Origin: Hyalangium gracile
GTDB taxonomy: Bacteria; Myxococcota; Myxococcia; Myxococcales; Myxococcaceae
Length of the DNA stretch: 64,000 nt
Direction: 5' to 3'
Assembly (NCBI RefSeq): GCF_020103725.1
Contig: NZ_JAHXBG010000001.1
Coordinates: forward strand, 186,001 to 250,000
The notes under the pieces are model-generated. The model saw nothing but the letters and a program-made list of their open reading frames with translations. It made no database searches and was not told the DNA's origin. Positions within the stretch are counted from its first letter, which is position 1, and the number at the start of each line of letters is the position of its first letter. Made by a program: the position numbers and the translations under genes. Positions 17,227 to 27,219 of the stretch are shown here, one piece after another.

Positions 17227-18327
17227 ATGTTCCCCAGGTTCTGGAGTGCCCTTGGCCTGATGGTGTGGGCCGCCCTGTCGCCGATGCAGGCGCAGGCGCA
17301 GCCCATCCTCACGGCTCGCTGCACGGTCGACAGTCTGAGTACGAACGCGGAGGCGGCGGCGCGGGTCGAGTGGGCTCGCAAGTGCGGGACGATCCAGAAC
17401 GTCGGAGATCCGACCGCCTTCTTCGACACGGGCACGAGCTCCGCGAGTGGTGGGACGCTGAAGGACTACCTGGAGTCGGATCCCGAGAGGAACCCCGAGG
17501 GCGAGGGGGCGTTCACGGGCCCTGACTATCTCTTCAAGGTGAACGCCTCCACGGTCCTGGCCCTCTACCTGTCGGGGCCCACCTACCAGGCGGTGGATGC
17601 CGACGGGTACTTCAAGTGGTCGCGGGACTCGTGGCGCAGGAAGGGGCGCCAGCTCTACCCCACCTTCAGCACCTCGTCGGACATCACCGCCCAGGACAAC
17701 ATCCAGCTCTTCCCTCACAGGACGCTGGCGGACTGCATGCTCTACTTCGACAAGGAGAGCACCCAGCCGGCCTTCACGGCCTTCCATGTGAACGGCTACT
17801 GCGAGGCGGCCTGCTACACCCCCGAGCAGAAGATCCTCTTCTCCAGCGGAGAGGTCCCCATCCTCGAGGCGGTGCGGTCGCTGCGTGAGGACCTCATCAC
17901 GCTGACGCCGGACTCCACGCTCGACAACCTGCGCCTGCAGCGCAACAGCACCTACAGCTACACGCGAGAGCTGCGCGACGCGGAGCAGAAGCTCTGCATC
18001 ATCACCACCCAGTCGGGCGGCAAGCTGAGCGTCACCCTGGAGCACCCCGTCATCAACGGCGAGGGCCGCATCGTGCAGGCGCAGACCCTCGAGGTGGGCG
18101 ACGCGCTGGTCAAGGCGGACGGCACGCTGGATCCCATCGTGGACATCCAGCGGACCACTTACTTCGGCAAGGTCTACAACATCGCGCCGGTGTCGACGGA
18201 CCTGGTGTCCAACATCCTCGTGGCGCAGGGCTACCTGGTGGGCTCCGTGCGGTTCCAGAACGACGAGGCCCGCTACCTCAACCGCATCCTCCTCTACCAG
18301 TCCGTGCCAGACGACGTCCTCCCCTAG
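17227..18327 (+). CDS. Exported protein with C-terminal Hint (intein-like) domain
   Basis: 366 residues: signal peptide (1-25), a unique N-terminal region with several Cys, then a Hint domain starting at Cys196 (ACYTPEQKILFSSGEVPILE) and running to about 345. The block-B motif is seen as SVTLEHPVI and the last strands as FGKVYNIA and ILVAQGYLVGS. The C-terminal His-Asn pair needed for full splicing is replaced by Gly-Ser, so only N-terminal thioester chemistry (self-cleavage or ligation) would be expected. Hint domains process secreted toxins or adhesins. The N-terminal part matches nothing I know. It sits between the HEAT gene and a small helical protein gene, with a subtilisin gene further down. 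Confidence 0.75.
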   Translation: MFPRFWSALGLMVWAALSPMQAQAQPILTARCTVDSLSTNAEAAARVEWARKCGTIQNVGDPTAFFDTGTSSASGGTLKDYLESDPERNPEGEGAFTGPDYLFKVNASTVLALYLSGPTYQAVDADGYFKWSRDSWRRKGRQLYPTFSTSSDITAQDNIQLFPHRTLADCMLYFDKESTQPAFTAFHVNGYCEAACYTPEQKILFSSGEVPILEAVRSLREDLITLTPDSTLDNLRLQRNSTYSYTRELRDAEQKLCIITTQSGGKLSVTLEHPVINGEGRIVQAQTLEVGDALVKADGTLDPIVDIQRTTYFGKVYNIAPVSTDLVSNILVAQGYLVGSVRFQNDEARYLNRILLYQSVPDDVLP

Positions 18328-18342
18328 CCCACGCGAAAGCCC

Positions 18343-19131
18343 ATGAAGATCACCCGATCTCTGTTCGTCATCGTGGGGCTCGTGACGCTGGCGTTCATCG
18401 TCGCGGCACAGGACGGCTCGGAAGACGGCGCTCCCGCGCCAACGGCCCCGCTGAAGGTGGCACTCCCCGCGCCGGCCCCGGCTCGCGACACGACGCCGCG
18501 GCGGCCCCTCCCGCCCTCCCCTCCCGCCCTGCTCGCGGCGCCCGAGGAAGTCCCGGGCGAGGAAGGAGCGCACGGCCCGTTCACCACCACGACCGACCTG
18601 CTGAAGGCGCGGATCTTCAAGGCGGCGCCGGAGCTGGCGCGCTTCGACTACTTCCGCGAGCACGTCCTGCTCGATTCCCATGCACGCAAGGACTACGAGG
18701 CGCTGCTCGCCGACACGCGGATGTACGAGCAGCTGCGCCGGACGCTGGCCTCTCCGACGGAGACCGAGCCGTCGCTGGAGTCCAGCATCGAGCGCCTGAT
18801 GCGGATCGACTTCCTGCGCGAGGCGCTGGCCTGGAGGCAGAACCCCGCCCGCGAGCAGCTGCTGGCCACCGTCGAAGGCCTCCTCCTGGAGGACTCCTTC
18901 CAGCCGGGGCTGTCGCTGCACACCCGGCGCTCCATGGCCGCGACCCGGATGGAGCTCTACGAGCTCTTCGCGGACCAGGAGCCCGAGCGAGCCCGCGCCC
19001 TCGTCGAGACCGCGAAGGGAACCTCGCTCGAGAAGCTGATTCAGCACATCGCCGCACGCAACCAGCGCCGGCTCGTGAAGGAGCAGGAGCTGAGCCTTCA
19101 AGCCCAGGCGCGTCGGGCCCCCACGCCCTGA
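18343..19131 (+). CDS. Exported helical protein of unknown function
   Basis: 262 residues with an N-terminal signal or anchor (MKITRSLFVIVGLVTLAFIV), a Pro/Ala-rich stretch to about residue 75, and a charged helical remainder (DYEALLADTRMYEQLRRTLA and ALVETAKGTSLEKLIQHIAA). No domain is recognised. It starts 15 bp after the Hint gene and is followed 38 bp later by a subtilisin gene, so it is probably cotranscribed with both. Confidence 0.6.
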   Translation: MKITRSLFVIVGLVTLAFIVAAQDGSEDGAPAPTAPLKVALPAPAPARDTTPRRPLPPSPPALLAAPEEVPGEEGAHGPFTTTTDLLKARIFKAAPELARFDYFREHVLLDSHARKDYEALLADTRMYEQLRRTLASPTETEPSLESSIERLMRIDFLREALAWRQNPAREQLLATVEGLLLEDSFQPGLSLHTRRSMAATRMELYELFADQEPERARALVETAKGTSLEKLIQHIAARNQRRLVKEQELSLQAQARRAPTP

Positions 19132-19169
19132 GCCGCCACGCCACCCAAAGGATTGAAAGAGGAGAACCG

Positions 19170-20700
19170 ATGCGAAGCATGAAGCGCTGGAGCAGGTGGA
19201 TCACCGCGTGTCTCATCCTGGTCTCGATGGGAGCGCTCGCCGCGCCCCCCCCGGCCGCCGGAGCAGGGCAAGCTGCTGCGGGCCTCGAGGCCCGTGAGGG
19301 GCGAGTACCTCGTCGTCCTCAAGGAGAAGCCCGCGCGGGGGCTGATGAGCATCGCGGCGCGGGCCAGCGAGGTGGCCAGGCCGTATGGCGTGCGAGTCCT
19401 CAACACCCACGAGATCGCCTTCCGAGGCTTCCTCGTCTCCGCCAGCGAGGAGCAGGCTCGGGCGCTGGCCGAGGATCCTCAGGTGGACCACGTCCAGGAG
19501 AACGGCATCATCCAGGTGGCGGGCCTCCAGACGCCGGCGCCCTGGAACCTGGACCGGCTCGATCAGGAGATGCTGCCGCTGAGCAACAGCTACGCGGCCG
19601 AGGACGCGGCGGGCGTCCACGTCTACGTCATCGACACCGGCATCCGGGCTACCCACGCGGAGTTCGAGGGGCGCGTCCAGATGGCGTTCAACAGCATCGC
19701 CAACGAGCCCGGAGATGACTTCACCGGACATGGCACCGCCGTCGCGGCGATCATTGGAGGCAAGAACTCGGGCGTCGCCAAGAAGGTCCTCCTGAAGTCG
19801 GTGAAGGCGTTCAACCAGTTTGGTGAGGCGTCGCTCGAGGAGATCGTGAAGGCCATGGAGTGGGTGAAGACCAACGCCGCCACACCGGCCGTGGTCAACC
19901 TGAGCTTCACCGCCGGGTCGGTGGTTCCCCTGCTCGATGCGGCCATGGACGCCCTGGTGTCCAATCCCGGGCTCGTGGTGGTGGTGGCGGCGGGCAACAG
20001 TGGAACCAACGCCTGCTTCTGCTCGCCGGCCGGCCTCCAGCAGGATGAGAGCCACCCCTCGCGGGAGCGCATCCTCACGGTGGGCGCGATCGACCAGGCG
20101 CATGCGCGCTGGAGCAACGGCTTCATTGGCTCCAACTTCGGACCGTGCCTGGACCTGTGGGCTCCCGGCGCGAACATCGTCTCGGCGGGCATCGCCGGTG
20201 ACACGGCCACGACGATGCGCGACGGGACCTCGTTCGCCACGCCTCACGTGAGCGGCGTGGCGGCCATCCTTCTGTCCCAGGGCATCGCCCCCGCCGATGT
20301 GCCTGCTCGCCTGATCGCCGATGCGAGCGTGGGACAGGTGCAGTTGGACCCCTTCGAGCCGGGCTCCCCCAACCTGCTGCTGTACAAGCGCCCCCGGGCC
20401 ACGCCCCTCGTCAACGGCGTGGCCACCACCGTGTCGGACGACACCGGCGGCCAGAAGAACTTCAAGCTGGAGGTCCCCGCCGGCCGAGCCTCGGTGGTCT
20501 TCAACATCTCCGGGGGCACGGGAGACGCGGACCTCTACGTCCGCTACGGCCAGCTGCCCGAGACGTACGCCTACCAGTGCCGGCCCCTGCGCAAGGGCAA
20601 CTACGAGACGTGCACCCTGCCCAACCCGGCCCCGGGGACCTGGTTCGTCCAGCTCCGCGCCTACTCCACCTACACCACCACGCTGAAGGGCCAGTACTGA
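19170..20700 (+). pseudogene. Subtilisin-like S8 protease with a poly-C frameshift in the leader
   Basis: The ATG at 19170 has a good RBS (GGAG) and opens a signal peptide (MKRWSRWITACLILVSMGAL). An 8-C run at 19245-19252 puts this in a different frame from the mature protein; removing one C would join GALAAPP to PPEQGKLLRASRPVRGEYLV. The downstream frame holds an inhibitor-I9-like propeptide, the catalytic Asp (YVIDTGI), His (GHGTAVAAII) and Ser (DGTSFATPHVSG), and a C-terminal PPC-like domain (ADLYVRYGQLPETYAYQC). It may be a phase-variable gene, a recent mutation or a sequencing error; as read, the protease lacks its signal peptide. Internal initiation would give a cytoplasmic form from 19294. 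Confidence 0.8.
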
Positions 20701-20719
20701 GGCCGCGAAGAGGACCATC

Positions 20720-23323
20720 ATGCTCGAGAGAAAACTGAGGATTTCGAAGGTGTTGTCGGCCCTGGCCACGGTGCTGCTGGCGGCGTGTGGCGCTCCTCCC
20801 GACGAGGGAGGCTTCCTCCCGGAGCAGACGCTGGCGACCCAGGAGTCGGCGCAGTGCTCGGGGGTAGCCATCGGCGAGCTCACGCTGGACGGGGTGAGCT
20901 CCTACGAGGGGGAGCTGGCCGGAGCGGGAACCTGGACGGCCATCAACGGCGCCAACGGCGCGCGCATCAAGTACTTCGTCGACGGCACGCTGTACATGAC
21001 CGAGGATCGCCCGGGACCGTCGGGTGAGTGGTTCTTCAGCCAGGCCGGCATCAGCTGCGGGTTGCACAGCTTCGAGGTGAAGGCCTACCCGAGAATCCTC
21101 GACAGCAATGGCGTCGACGCCACCTGCGACAACCTGCCCACGACGCTGTTCCGCAACGTCGTCCAGTTCTGCCCCAGCCTGAGCCTGGGCGGCTACCACT
21201 CGCTGGAGGTGAAGGCCGACGGCACCGTGTGGGGCTCGGGCTACAACCACTACGGTCAGCTCGGCAATGGCGAGCGGACCCAGCGCAATGCACCGGTGCG
21301 CGTGAGGGGCTTGAGCTCCGTCATCTCCGTGTCCGCTGGGGACTGGCACTCGGCGGCGGTGACGGCGGATGGGAGCGTGTGGACCTGGGGCTCCAATGCG
21401 CAAGGCCAGCTCGGGGATGGCACCAGCCACCTGCGCGCGGTGCCCAGGCAGGTGCCCGGCCTCACCGACGTCGTCGCGGTGACGACGTTCTCCACTCGAA
21501 CGGTGGCGCTGAAGGCGGATGGAACCGTGTGGGCCTGGGGCTCCAATACGTACGGCCAGCTCGGGGATGGGACCACCACGAACCGTCCGATGCCCGTGCA
21601 GATACCGAGCCTCACGGGTGTCTCCGGCATCGCCGCGGGCTACCACCACACGGTGGCGGTGAAGAAGGACGGGAGCGTCTGGAGCTGGGGAAACAACTCC
21701 AGCGGGCAGCTGGGCGACGGAACCACCCTTCAGCGACTGGCGCCCGTGCAGGTGACGGGCATCAGCGAAGCCCGCGCTGTCACCGCGGGCTACTACCACA
21801 CGGTCATCCTGAAGAGGGATGGCACCGTGTGGGGTTGGGGCAGCAACAGCAACGGCGAGCTGGGAAATGGCACCACCACCCACAGCACCTTCCCGGTGCA
21901 GGCGATGAACCTCACCCAGGTCGTCGAGCTCGCGACCGGTGGTTTCCACTCCCTGGCCAAACGGCAGGATGGCACCTTGTACTCCTGGGGCTACAACATC
22001 AACGGGCAGCTGGGCATCGGGAACATGACGAACAGCACCGCGCCGATGCAGGTGCCAGGGATGACCGGCGTCAAGATGATCGGCGCTGGAGGCAGCCACT
22101 CGATGGCCCAGAAGCGCCCGATCATCGTGACGAGCCCTCACACCCTGTATGCCTGGGGCTACAACTTCTACGGCCAGCTGGGAGATGGGACCTCGACGCA
22201 GCGCCTCTCTCCCTCGGCCGTCATGCTCACCGGCATCATCACGACGGCGGGTGGCTATGGGCACTCGGTGGCGGTGGGGAAGGGCGGAGCGATGTGGACG
22301 TGGGGCTACAACGGCCTGGGCGGGCTCGGCAACGGGACGACCACCAACAGCTCCACGCCCGCGCAGGTGGCGGGCGTGAGCGGCGTCATCGACGTGGCCT
22401 CGGGCACCTACCACTCGCTGGCGCTGAAGGCGGACGGCACCGTGTCCTCCTGGGGCTACAACTACTACGGCCAGCTGGGCGACGGGACGGCCAACAACGG
22501 ACTCTCACCGCAGAGCGTGCCGGGGCTGGACGGCGTCGTCTCGGTCGCCGCGGGCGGCCACCACTCGGTGGCGCTGAAGGCGGACGGCACCGTGTGGGCC
22601 TGGGGCTTCAATGCGTACGGTCAGCTCGGTGATGGGACGCTCACCTCGCGCTCCCTGCCGGTGCAGGTCCCCGGCTTGAGCAACGTCGTCTCCATCGCCA
22701 CCGGCGACTACCACACGGTGGCGCTGAAGGCGGACGGCACCGTGTGGGGCTGGGGCTACGGCTACTACGGGCAGCTGGGCAACGGGACGACCGTCAATCG
22801 CCCGTCGCCCGTGCAGCTCTCCGGGCTCAGCAATATCGTCTCGGTCGCCGCGGGCAGCTACCACACGATGGCGCTGACGGCGAGCGGCACGGTCCTGGCC
22901 CTGGGCTACAACAGCACTGGCCAGCTCGGCGATGGGACGACCGCCAACCGCCTGTCTCCCGTGCAGGTCTCCGGACTGAGCAATGTCATCGCGCTCGCCG
23001 CGGGCAGCTCCTTCACGACGGCCTTGAAGCGGGATGGAACCGTGTGGGCCTGGGGCTCCAATGGATACGGCCAGCTGGGCGATGGGACGACCGTCCAGCG
23101 CACCACGCCGACGCAGACGCTCTTCAGCTCCGTCGTGGATCTCTCCGTGGGCGCCTACTACACGATGGCGCTGAGCAAGGACGCCCTCGTCCGAGCCTGC
23201 GGCCACAACTCGTATGGCCAGCTCGGCGACGGAACGACCATGAACCGGTCGACCCTCGGGCAGGTCACGAACCTGCCGGGCAATGGTTCGATCGTCGTCG
23301 TGCCGCCTGGTGACCTGGGATGA
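20720..23323 (+). CDS. RCC1-repeat lipoprotein (14 repeats)
   Basis: 867 residues with a lipobox (LLAACGAP, Cys at about 22), an N-terminal domain of about 130 residues, then 14 RCC1 units of about 50 residues each, with the pattern ALKADGTVWAWG followed by GQLGDGT. Fourteen units fit two seven-bladed beta-propellers. RCC1 propellers bind proteins or ligands; in myxobacteria such lipoproteins are common and of unknown role. It starts 19 bp after the subtilisin stop. The unit at 22081-22150 is atypical. The coding DNA is strongly repetitive, which favours recombination between units. Confidence 0.85.
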   Translation: MLERKLRISKVLSALATVLLAACGAPPDEGGFLPEQTLATQESAQCSGVAIGELTLDGVSSYEGELAGAGTWTAINGANGARIKYFVDGTLYMTEDRPGPSGEWFFSQAGISCGLHSFEVKAYPRILDSNGVDATCDNLPTTLFRNVVQFCPSLSLGGYHSLEVKADGTVWGSGYNHYGQLGNGERTQRNAPVRVRGLSSVISVSAGDWHSAAVTADGSVWTWGSNAQGQLGDGTSHLRAVPRQVPGLTDVVAVTTFSTRTVALKADGTVWAWGSNTYGQLGDGTTTNRPMPVQIPSLTGVSGIAAGYHHTVAVKKDGSVWSWGNNSSGQLGDGTTLQRLAPVQVTGISEARAVTAGYYHTVILKRDGTVWGWGSNSNGELGNGTTTHSTFPVQAMNLTQVVELATGGFHSLAKRQDGTLYSWGYNINGQLGIGNMTNSTAPMQVPGMTGVKMIGAGGSHSMAQKRPIIVTSPHTLYAWGYNFYGQLGDGTSTQRLSPSAVMLTGIITTAGGYGHSVAVGKGGAMWTWGYNGLGGLGNGTTTNSSTPAQVAGVSGVIDVASGTYHSLALKADGTVSSWGYNYYGQLGDGTANNGLSPQSVPGLDGVVSVAAGGHHSVALKADGTVWAWGFNAYGQLGDGTLTSRSLPVQVPGLSNVVSIATGDYHTVALKADGTVWGWGYGYYGQLGNGTTVNRPSPVQLSGLSNIVSVAAGSYHTMALTASGTVLALGYNSTGQLGDGTTANRLSPVQVSGLSNVIALAAGSSFTTALKRDGTVWAWGSNGYGQLGDGTTVQRTTPTQTLFSSVVDLSVGAYYTMALSKDALVRACGHNSYGQLGDGTTMNRSTLGQVTNLPGNGSIVVVPPGDLG
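21190..23270 (+). repeat. Tandem 150-bp coding repeats of the RCC1 gene
   Basis: About 14 imperfect units of roughly 150 bp each encode the propeller blades. The conserved core of each unit reads as GGCGACGGGAC-type sequence for the GQLGDGT motif. There are no spacers between units, which separates this from a CRISPR array. Confidence 0.8.
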
Positions 23324-23416
23324 GCCGTCCCTGAATCCAGTGGACGTGAGTCTTTCTCGCTGGAGTGGAGGGTGTTCTCTCGGCTTGACCTGGAGTGATA
23401 CCTTCCCGTTCCACCT

Positions 23417-24769
<1,353 letters not shown>

Positions 24770-24777
24770 GCGAGGAC

Positions 24778-24802
24778 GCGGGTTCGATTCCCGCCGCCTC
24801 CA
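24778..24802 (+). repeat. tmRNA 3'-end fragment, copy B (att-like)
   Basis: This is the best copy: T stem GCGGG / CCCGC around the TTCGATT loop, acceptor strand CGCCTCC and discriminator A. The preceding bases GGAC match the usual tmRNA 3' context. No 5' acceptor strand or mRNA-like part is present upstream, where the activator gene ends, so this is a detached 3' end. It forms the left border of the 1.6-kb cassette ending at copy C. Confidence 0.8.
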
Positions 24803-25012
24803 TCCCGAGAAGCCCAGCAATTTTATTCCGCGCGCGATACGCACGGACACCAAGCGGGCTCAGCGTGGTGGGGCCGCTCAACGGCAGCAGACATGGTCGA
24901 GGCTCGCTTGCTGGCCCCACTGGAGTGTGCGTGCGTCCAGGCTCGCCTGCTGGGCCCGTCGAGCCCTCGCGCGTCGGACACTGGCCGCTGGGCCCGTGGC
25001 GTCGAGCACGCT

Positions 25013-25507
25013 CTAGTTCGGCGGTGTGATGCCTGCTGCTGCCGCTACCGCGCGCGCGTGGGCTATGCCCTGCAACCCTTCTCTACGTAGGTAGTGACTC
25101 TTGCGGATGCGCTTGAGCATCCCCTCGACTTCCTCAAGCATGGCGAACGCCTGCCGGGCTCGCTCTGGGAAACGGGGCAATGATTGGACGAAGAGGCACG
25201 CCACATGAATCCGGTGGGTCATGTCCGCGTAGCCGAGCCGTTGAATCCGGCGCAAGAGTGCGCCGAATTCGTCCCAGCCAGCCCTACTCGCGTATGCCTC
25301 CGTGATGAGCTCTTGCAGGGTAATCCGCTGGATGTGGCGGCGTTCAGCGGGACTCTTCGCCTCCCGCATCAGTCCTTCCGCCTGCTCGAGCACCGCGCGC
25401 TTGTGCTCCGCGTAAGGCACCTTGGCCTTCATCAGCTTGATTGAGAGATCATCGCGCCGCTTCGCTACGCTCTGCCACCAATCTGCACGCGTGCTCCGCA
25501 CACTCAC
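25013..25507 (-). CDS. Probable immunity protein of the inverted toxin cassette
   Basis: 164 residues starting at GTG 25507, which overlaps the stop of the lipoprotein gene (GTGA), a sign of translational coupling. The protein is Arg/Lys-rich and helical (DLSIKLMKAKVPYAEHKRAV, AERRHIQRITLQELITEAYA), with no signal peptide. I recognise no family. As the gene directly downstream of a polymorphic lipoprotein toxin it is most likely its immunity factor, or else a second part of the toxin. The 210 bp between its end and repeat B hold nothing visible. Confidence 0.55.
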   Translation of the reverse strand: MSVRSTRADWWQSVAKRRDDLSIKLMKAKVPYAEHKRAVLEQAEGLMREAKSPAERRHIQRITLQELITEAYASRAGWDEFGALLRRIQRLGYADMTHRIHVACLFVQSLPRFPERARQAFAMLEEVEGMLKRIRKSHYLRREGLQGIAHARAVAAAAGITPPN

Positions 25508-26229
25508 CCCCCGGGGCAAGGATGCCCGTTGAACTCTGCTGGCCATTGGCCCGTGCGCCTACAGATGCGCGAACAAGATTGGCACAGGCTCTCCCCGTAT
25601 ACACGGGGCTCCTTCATCCCCGCGAAATAGTCCGTACACCTGACGTAGTGCTCTGTACAGCGCTCGCGCCACTTCTCGTATTCCTCCGGGGTGGGGTTGG
25701 GCGGAATGAACGGCTCCGGGCTTCTCTTGGGGGCGGGTTGGTTCTTGGGGTTGGGCTTTCGACTCGCCGAGGGCTCCTGCTTATTGGATGCCTCGGGCCT
25801 CGCGCGCTCACGGGATGCCCTCCGCTCGTATGCATCCAACCCCTCTTTGATGGCAACTGCCACCACCACGGTCCCAATAACAATCACTGCTCCAGTTACG
25901 ACTGCCGGCGACGCAAAGATGCAGAGCGCTACGCTCATGGGCACGGCAGCCGCAGCCGCAGGCGCAGAGGCGACAGCGCATTTCCCTGTGACATCACGAA
26001 ATCTGACCCTGTCGTGCTCGAGCGCGTGAAAGCATCTCTCCGCCAGGAACAGCCATTCGTTAGAAGCTTCGCGCACCACGCAATGCCCGTCGTCCGTCCA
26101 GGGGTACTGCGCTGCTCGCTGAAGGTTGGCGAATCTCGGACTCGGGTCCTCCTCTTCCCCGAAGCTCGGATCCGTCGTGGCGCAGGCCGAGAGCAGGAGC
26201 AGGAGTGTGCAGCAAGTTCGGAAACGCAT
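25504..26229 (-). CDS. SitA-like polymorphic toxin lipoprotein (variable C-terminus)
   Basis: 241 residues. The signal peptide and lipobox (LLLSACATTD, Cys16), the RFANLQRAAQYPWTDDGHCV region and the hydrophobic AVVTGAVIVIGTVVVAVAIK segment nearly repeat the protein at 1353-2273. The C-terminal 80 residues are unrelated to it and carry six Cys/His-rich positions (ERCTEHYVRCTDYF, ESLCQSCSRICRRTG), suggesting a small metal-binding or disulfide-rich effector. AAAGGA lies 7 bp before the ATG at 26229, so this start is preferred to the GTG at 26235. It is the only toxin here on the minus strand, inside repeats B and C. Confidence 0.7.
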   Translation of the reverse strand: MRFRTCCTLLLLLSACATTDPSFGEEEDPSPRFANLQRAAQYPWTDDGHCVVREASNEWLFLAERCFHALEHDRVRFRDVTGKCAVASAPAAAAAVPMSVALCIFASPAVVTGAVIVIGTVVVAVAIKEGLDAYERRASRERARPEASNKQEPSASRKPNPKNQPAPKRSPEPFIPPNPTPEEYEKWRERCTEHYVRCTDYFAGMKEPRVYGESLCQSCSRICRRTGQWPAEFNGHPCPGG

Positions 26230-26402
26230 GGCCACGTCCTTTCATGCAAGCGAGGTGCTGCGAGTCAAGGCTGCGGGGGCTTCCGCTAGCCGCGACGCTG
26301 AGAAACGACCCGCGTATCTACCGACTCTTGCTGAAGCTGAAAGCCAAGCGCTTCGAGATCGAAGTGGCTCACTGGGTATAGGCCTCCACGGGGGCCCTGT
26401 CT

Positions 26403-26426
26403 GCGGGTTCGATTCCCGCCGCCTCC
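26403..26426 (+). repeat. tmRNA 3'-end fragment, copy C (att-like)
   Basis: It repeats the T arm GCGGG-TTCGATT-CCCGC and the acceptor strand CGCCTCC of copy B, followed by G instead of A. It lies in direct orientation 1625 bp from copy B and about 105 bp before the SitA6-type gene. It is the right border of the inverted cassette and at the same time the left neighbour of the next toxin pair. Confidence 0.8.
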
Positions 26427-26530
26427 GTCCCCATGATGCCCGGAGATGAGCAGGTGGCGAACCTTCCCCTCCCGGCATGAGCAATATAGCGTCGGCGCCC
26501 CTGCGGGTGGGCTCCCGGAAGAAGGGGAAC

Positions 26531-27199
26531 ATGAGGCTCCACGCATTCTGGCTGCTGCTGTGCACACTCCTCTCTGCCTGCGCCACAGGCCCGGCGCCAC
26601 GTCATGACGAAGAGCCGTCAGAGGAGTCGGTGTCCTCCTTCGAGGAGGGCTGTGAGCGAGACACCTCCGTCGTCCTGCTGTGCTCGGAGAGTGACTGTGG
26701 CTTCTTCTATTGCCGCGACCTCGATCTGGAGCCGGGTGGCCTGCAACTCACGCGTGGCGGGGGCGGTTTCTTTGCACCACCGGCCGCGCCGGGTGGGCGG
26801 CCTCACCGCTGGTGGAGCCGTTCCTGGCTGCGCCGCAATGCGAACCCCATCCTCACCTTCCGCCTCCACCCTTCACAGGCCCCCAAGCCGCCGCTCGCGC
26901 AGCTCCCTCCTGGCCGCTATGTCCGCCACCACATCTTTCCGCGAGCATCCGATCTGGCCTCATGGTTCAGAGAGCGAGGGGTGGACATTCACGGCTTCTC
27001 CCTGGTGATTCCGGAGCACGTGCACCACCGTATCCACAGCGGTGGCCCCAGAGGTGGACTCTGGAACGCAGCATGGAGGCAATTCAAGGATGCCAACCCT
27101 CATGCGAGTCCGCCGGAGATCTACTGGCATGCGGGAGAGCTGATCCATCGCTTCGAGCTGATCGGCCCCGTCGTCCCCTACTACAAGCGGCGCCTCTGA
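26531..27199 (+). CDS. SitA6-family polymorphic toxin lipoprotein (TIGR02269/DUF2380-like)
   Basis: 222 residues with a lipobox (LLSACATG, Cys17). The C-terminal effector from about residue 130 has HHIFPRASDLASWFRERGVD and HVHHRIHSGGPRGGLWN, a His-rich pattern that resembles HNH-type toxin nucleases, and ends in YYKRRL. I recognise it as the myxobacterial SitA6/TIGR02269 group. In M. xanthus SitA lipoproteins are handed to neighbours by TraA/TraB outer-membrane exchange and kill non-kin lacking the cognate SitI. The ATG at 26531 has AAGGGG upstream. The SitI6-type gene follows after 20 bp. Confidence 0.8.
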   Translation: MRLHAFWLLLCTLLSACATGPAPRHDEEPSEESVSSFEEGCERDTSVVLLCSESDCGFFYCRDLDLEPGGLQLTRGGGGFFAPPAAPGGRPHRWWSRSWLRRNANPILTFRLHPSQAPKPPLAQLPPGRYVRHHIFPRASDLASWFRERGVDIHGFSLVIPEHVHHRIHSGGPRGGLWNAAWRQFKDANPHASPPEIYWHAGELIHRFELIGPVVPYYKRRL

Positions 27200-27219
27200 G
27201 ACAAAACGAGGGCGGAAGC

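Noticed and set aside
13588-19101. Very long minus-strand open frame (over 1800 codons) opposite the exported-protein run, and similar ones at 10118-13678, 20501-24853 and 58057-61629
   Set aside because: They are low-complexity Arg/Gly/His/Leu-rich antisense frames, a common artefact in high-GC coding DNA. The plus-strand proteins have signal peptides, motifs and domain structure.
21190-23270. Regular repeats considered as a CRISPR array
   Set aside because: Units of about 150 bp are in frame, have no spacers and encode RCC1 blades.
24770-24830. Intact tmRNA or tRNA gene at the T-arm-like sequence
   Set aside because: No matching 5' acceptor strand (GGAGGCG), D arm or anticodon arm occurs upstream; the activator gene occupies that DNA. 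Only the 3' end is present.
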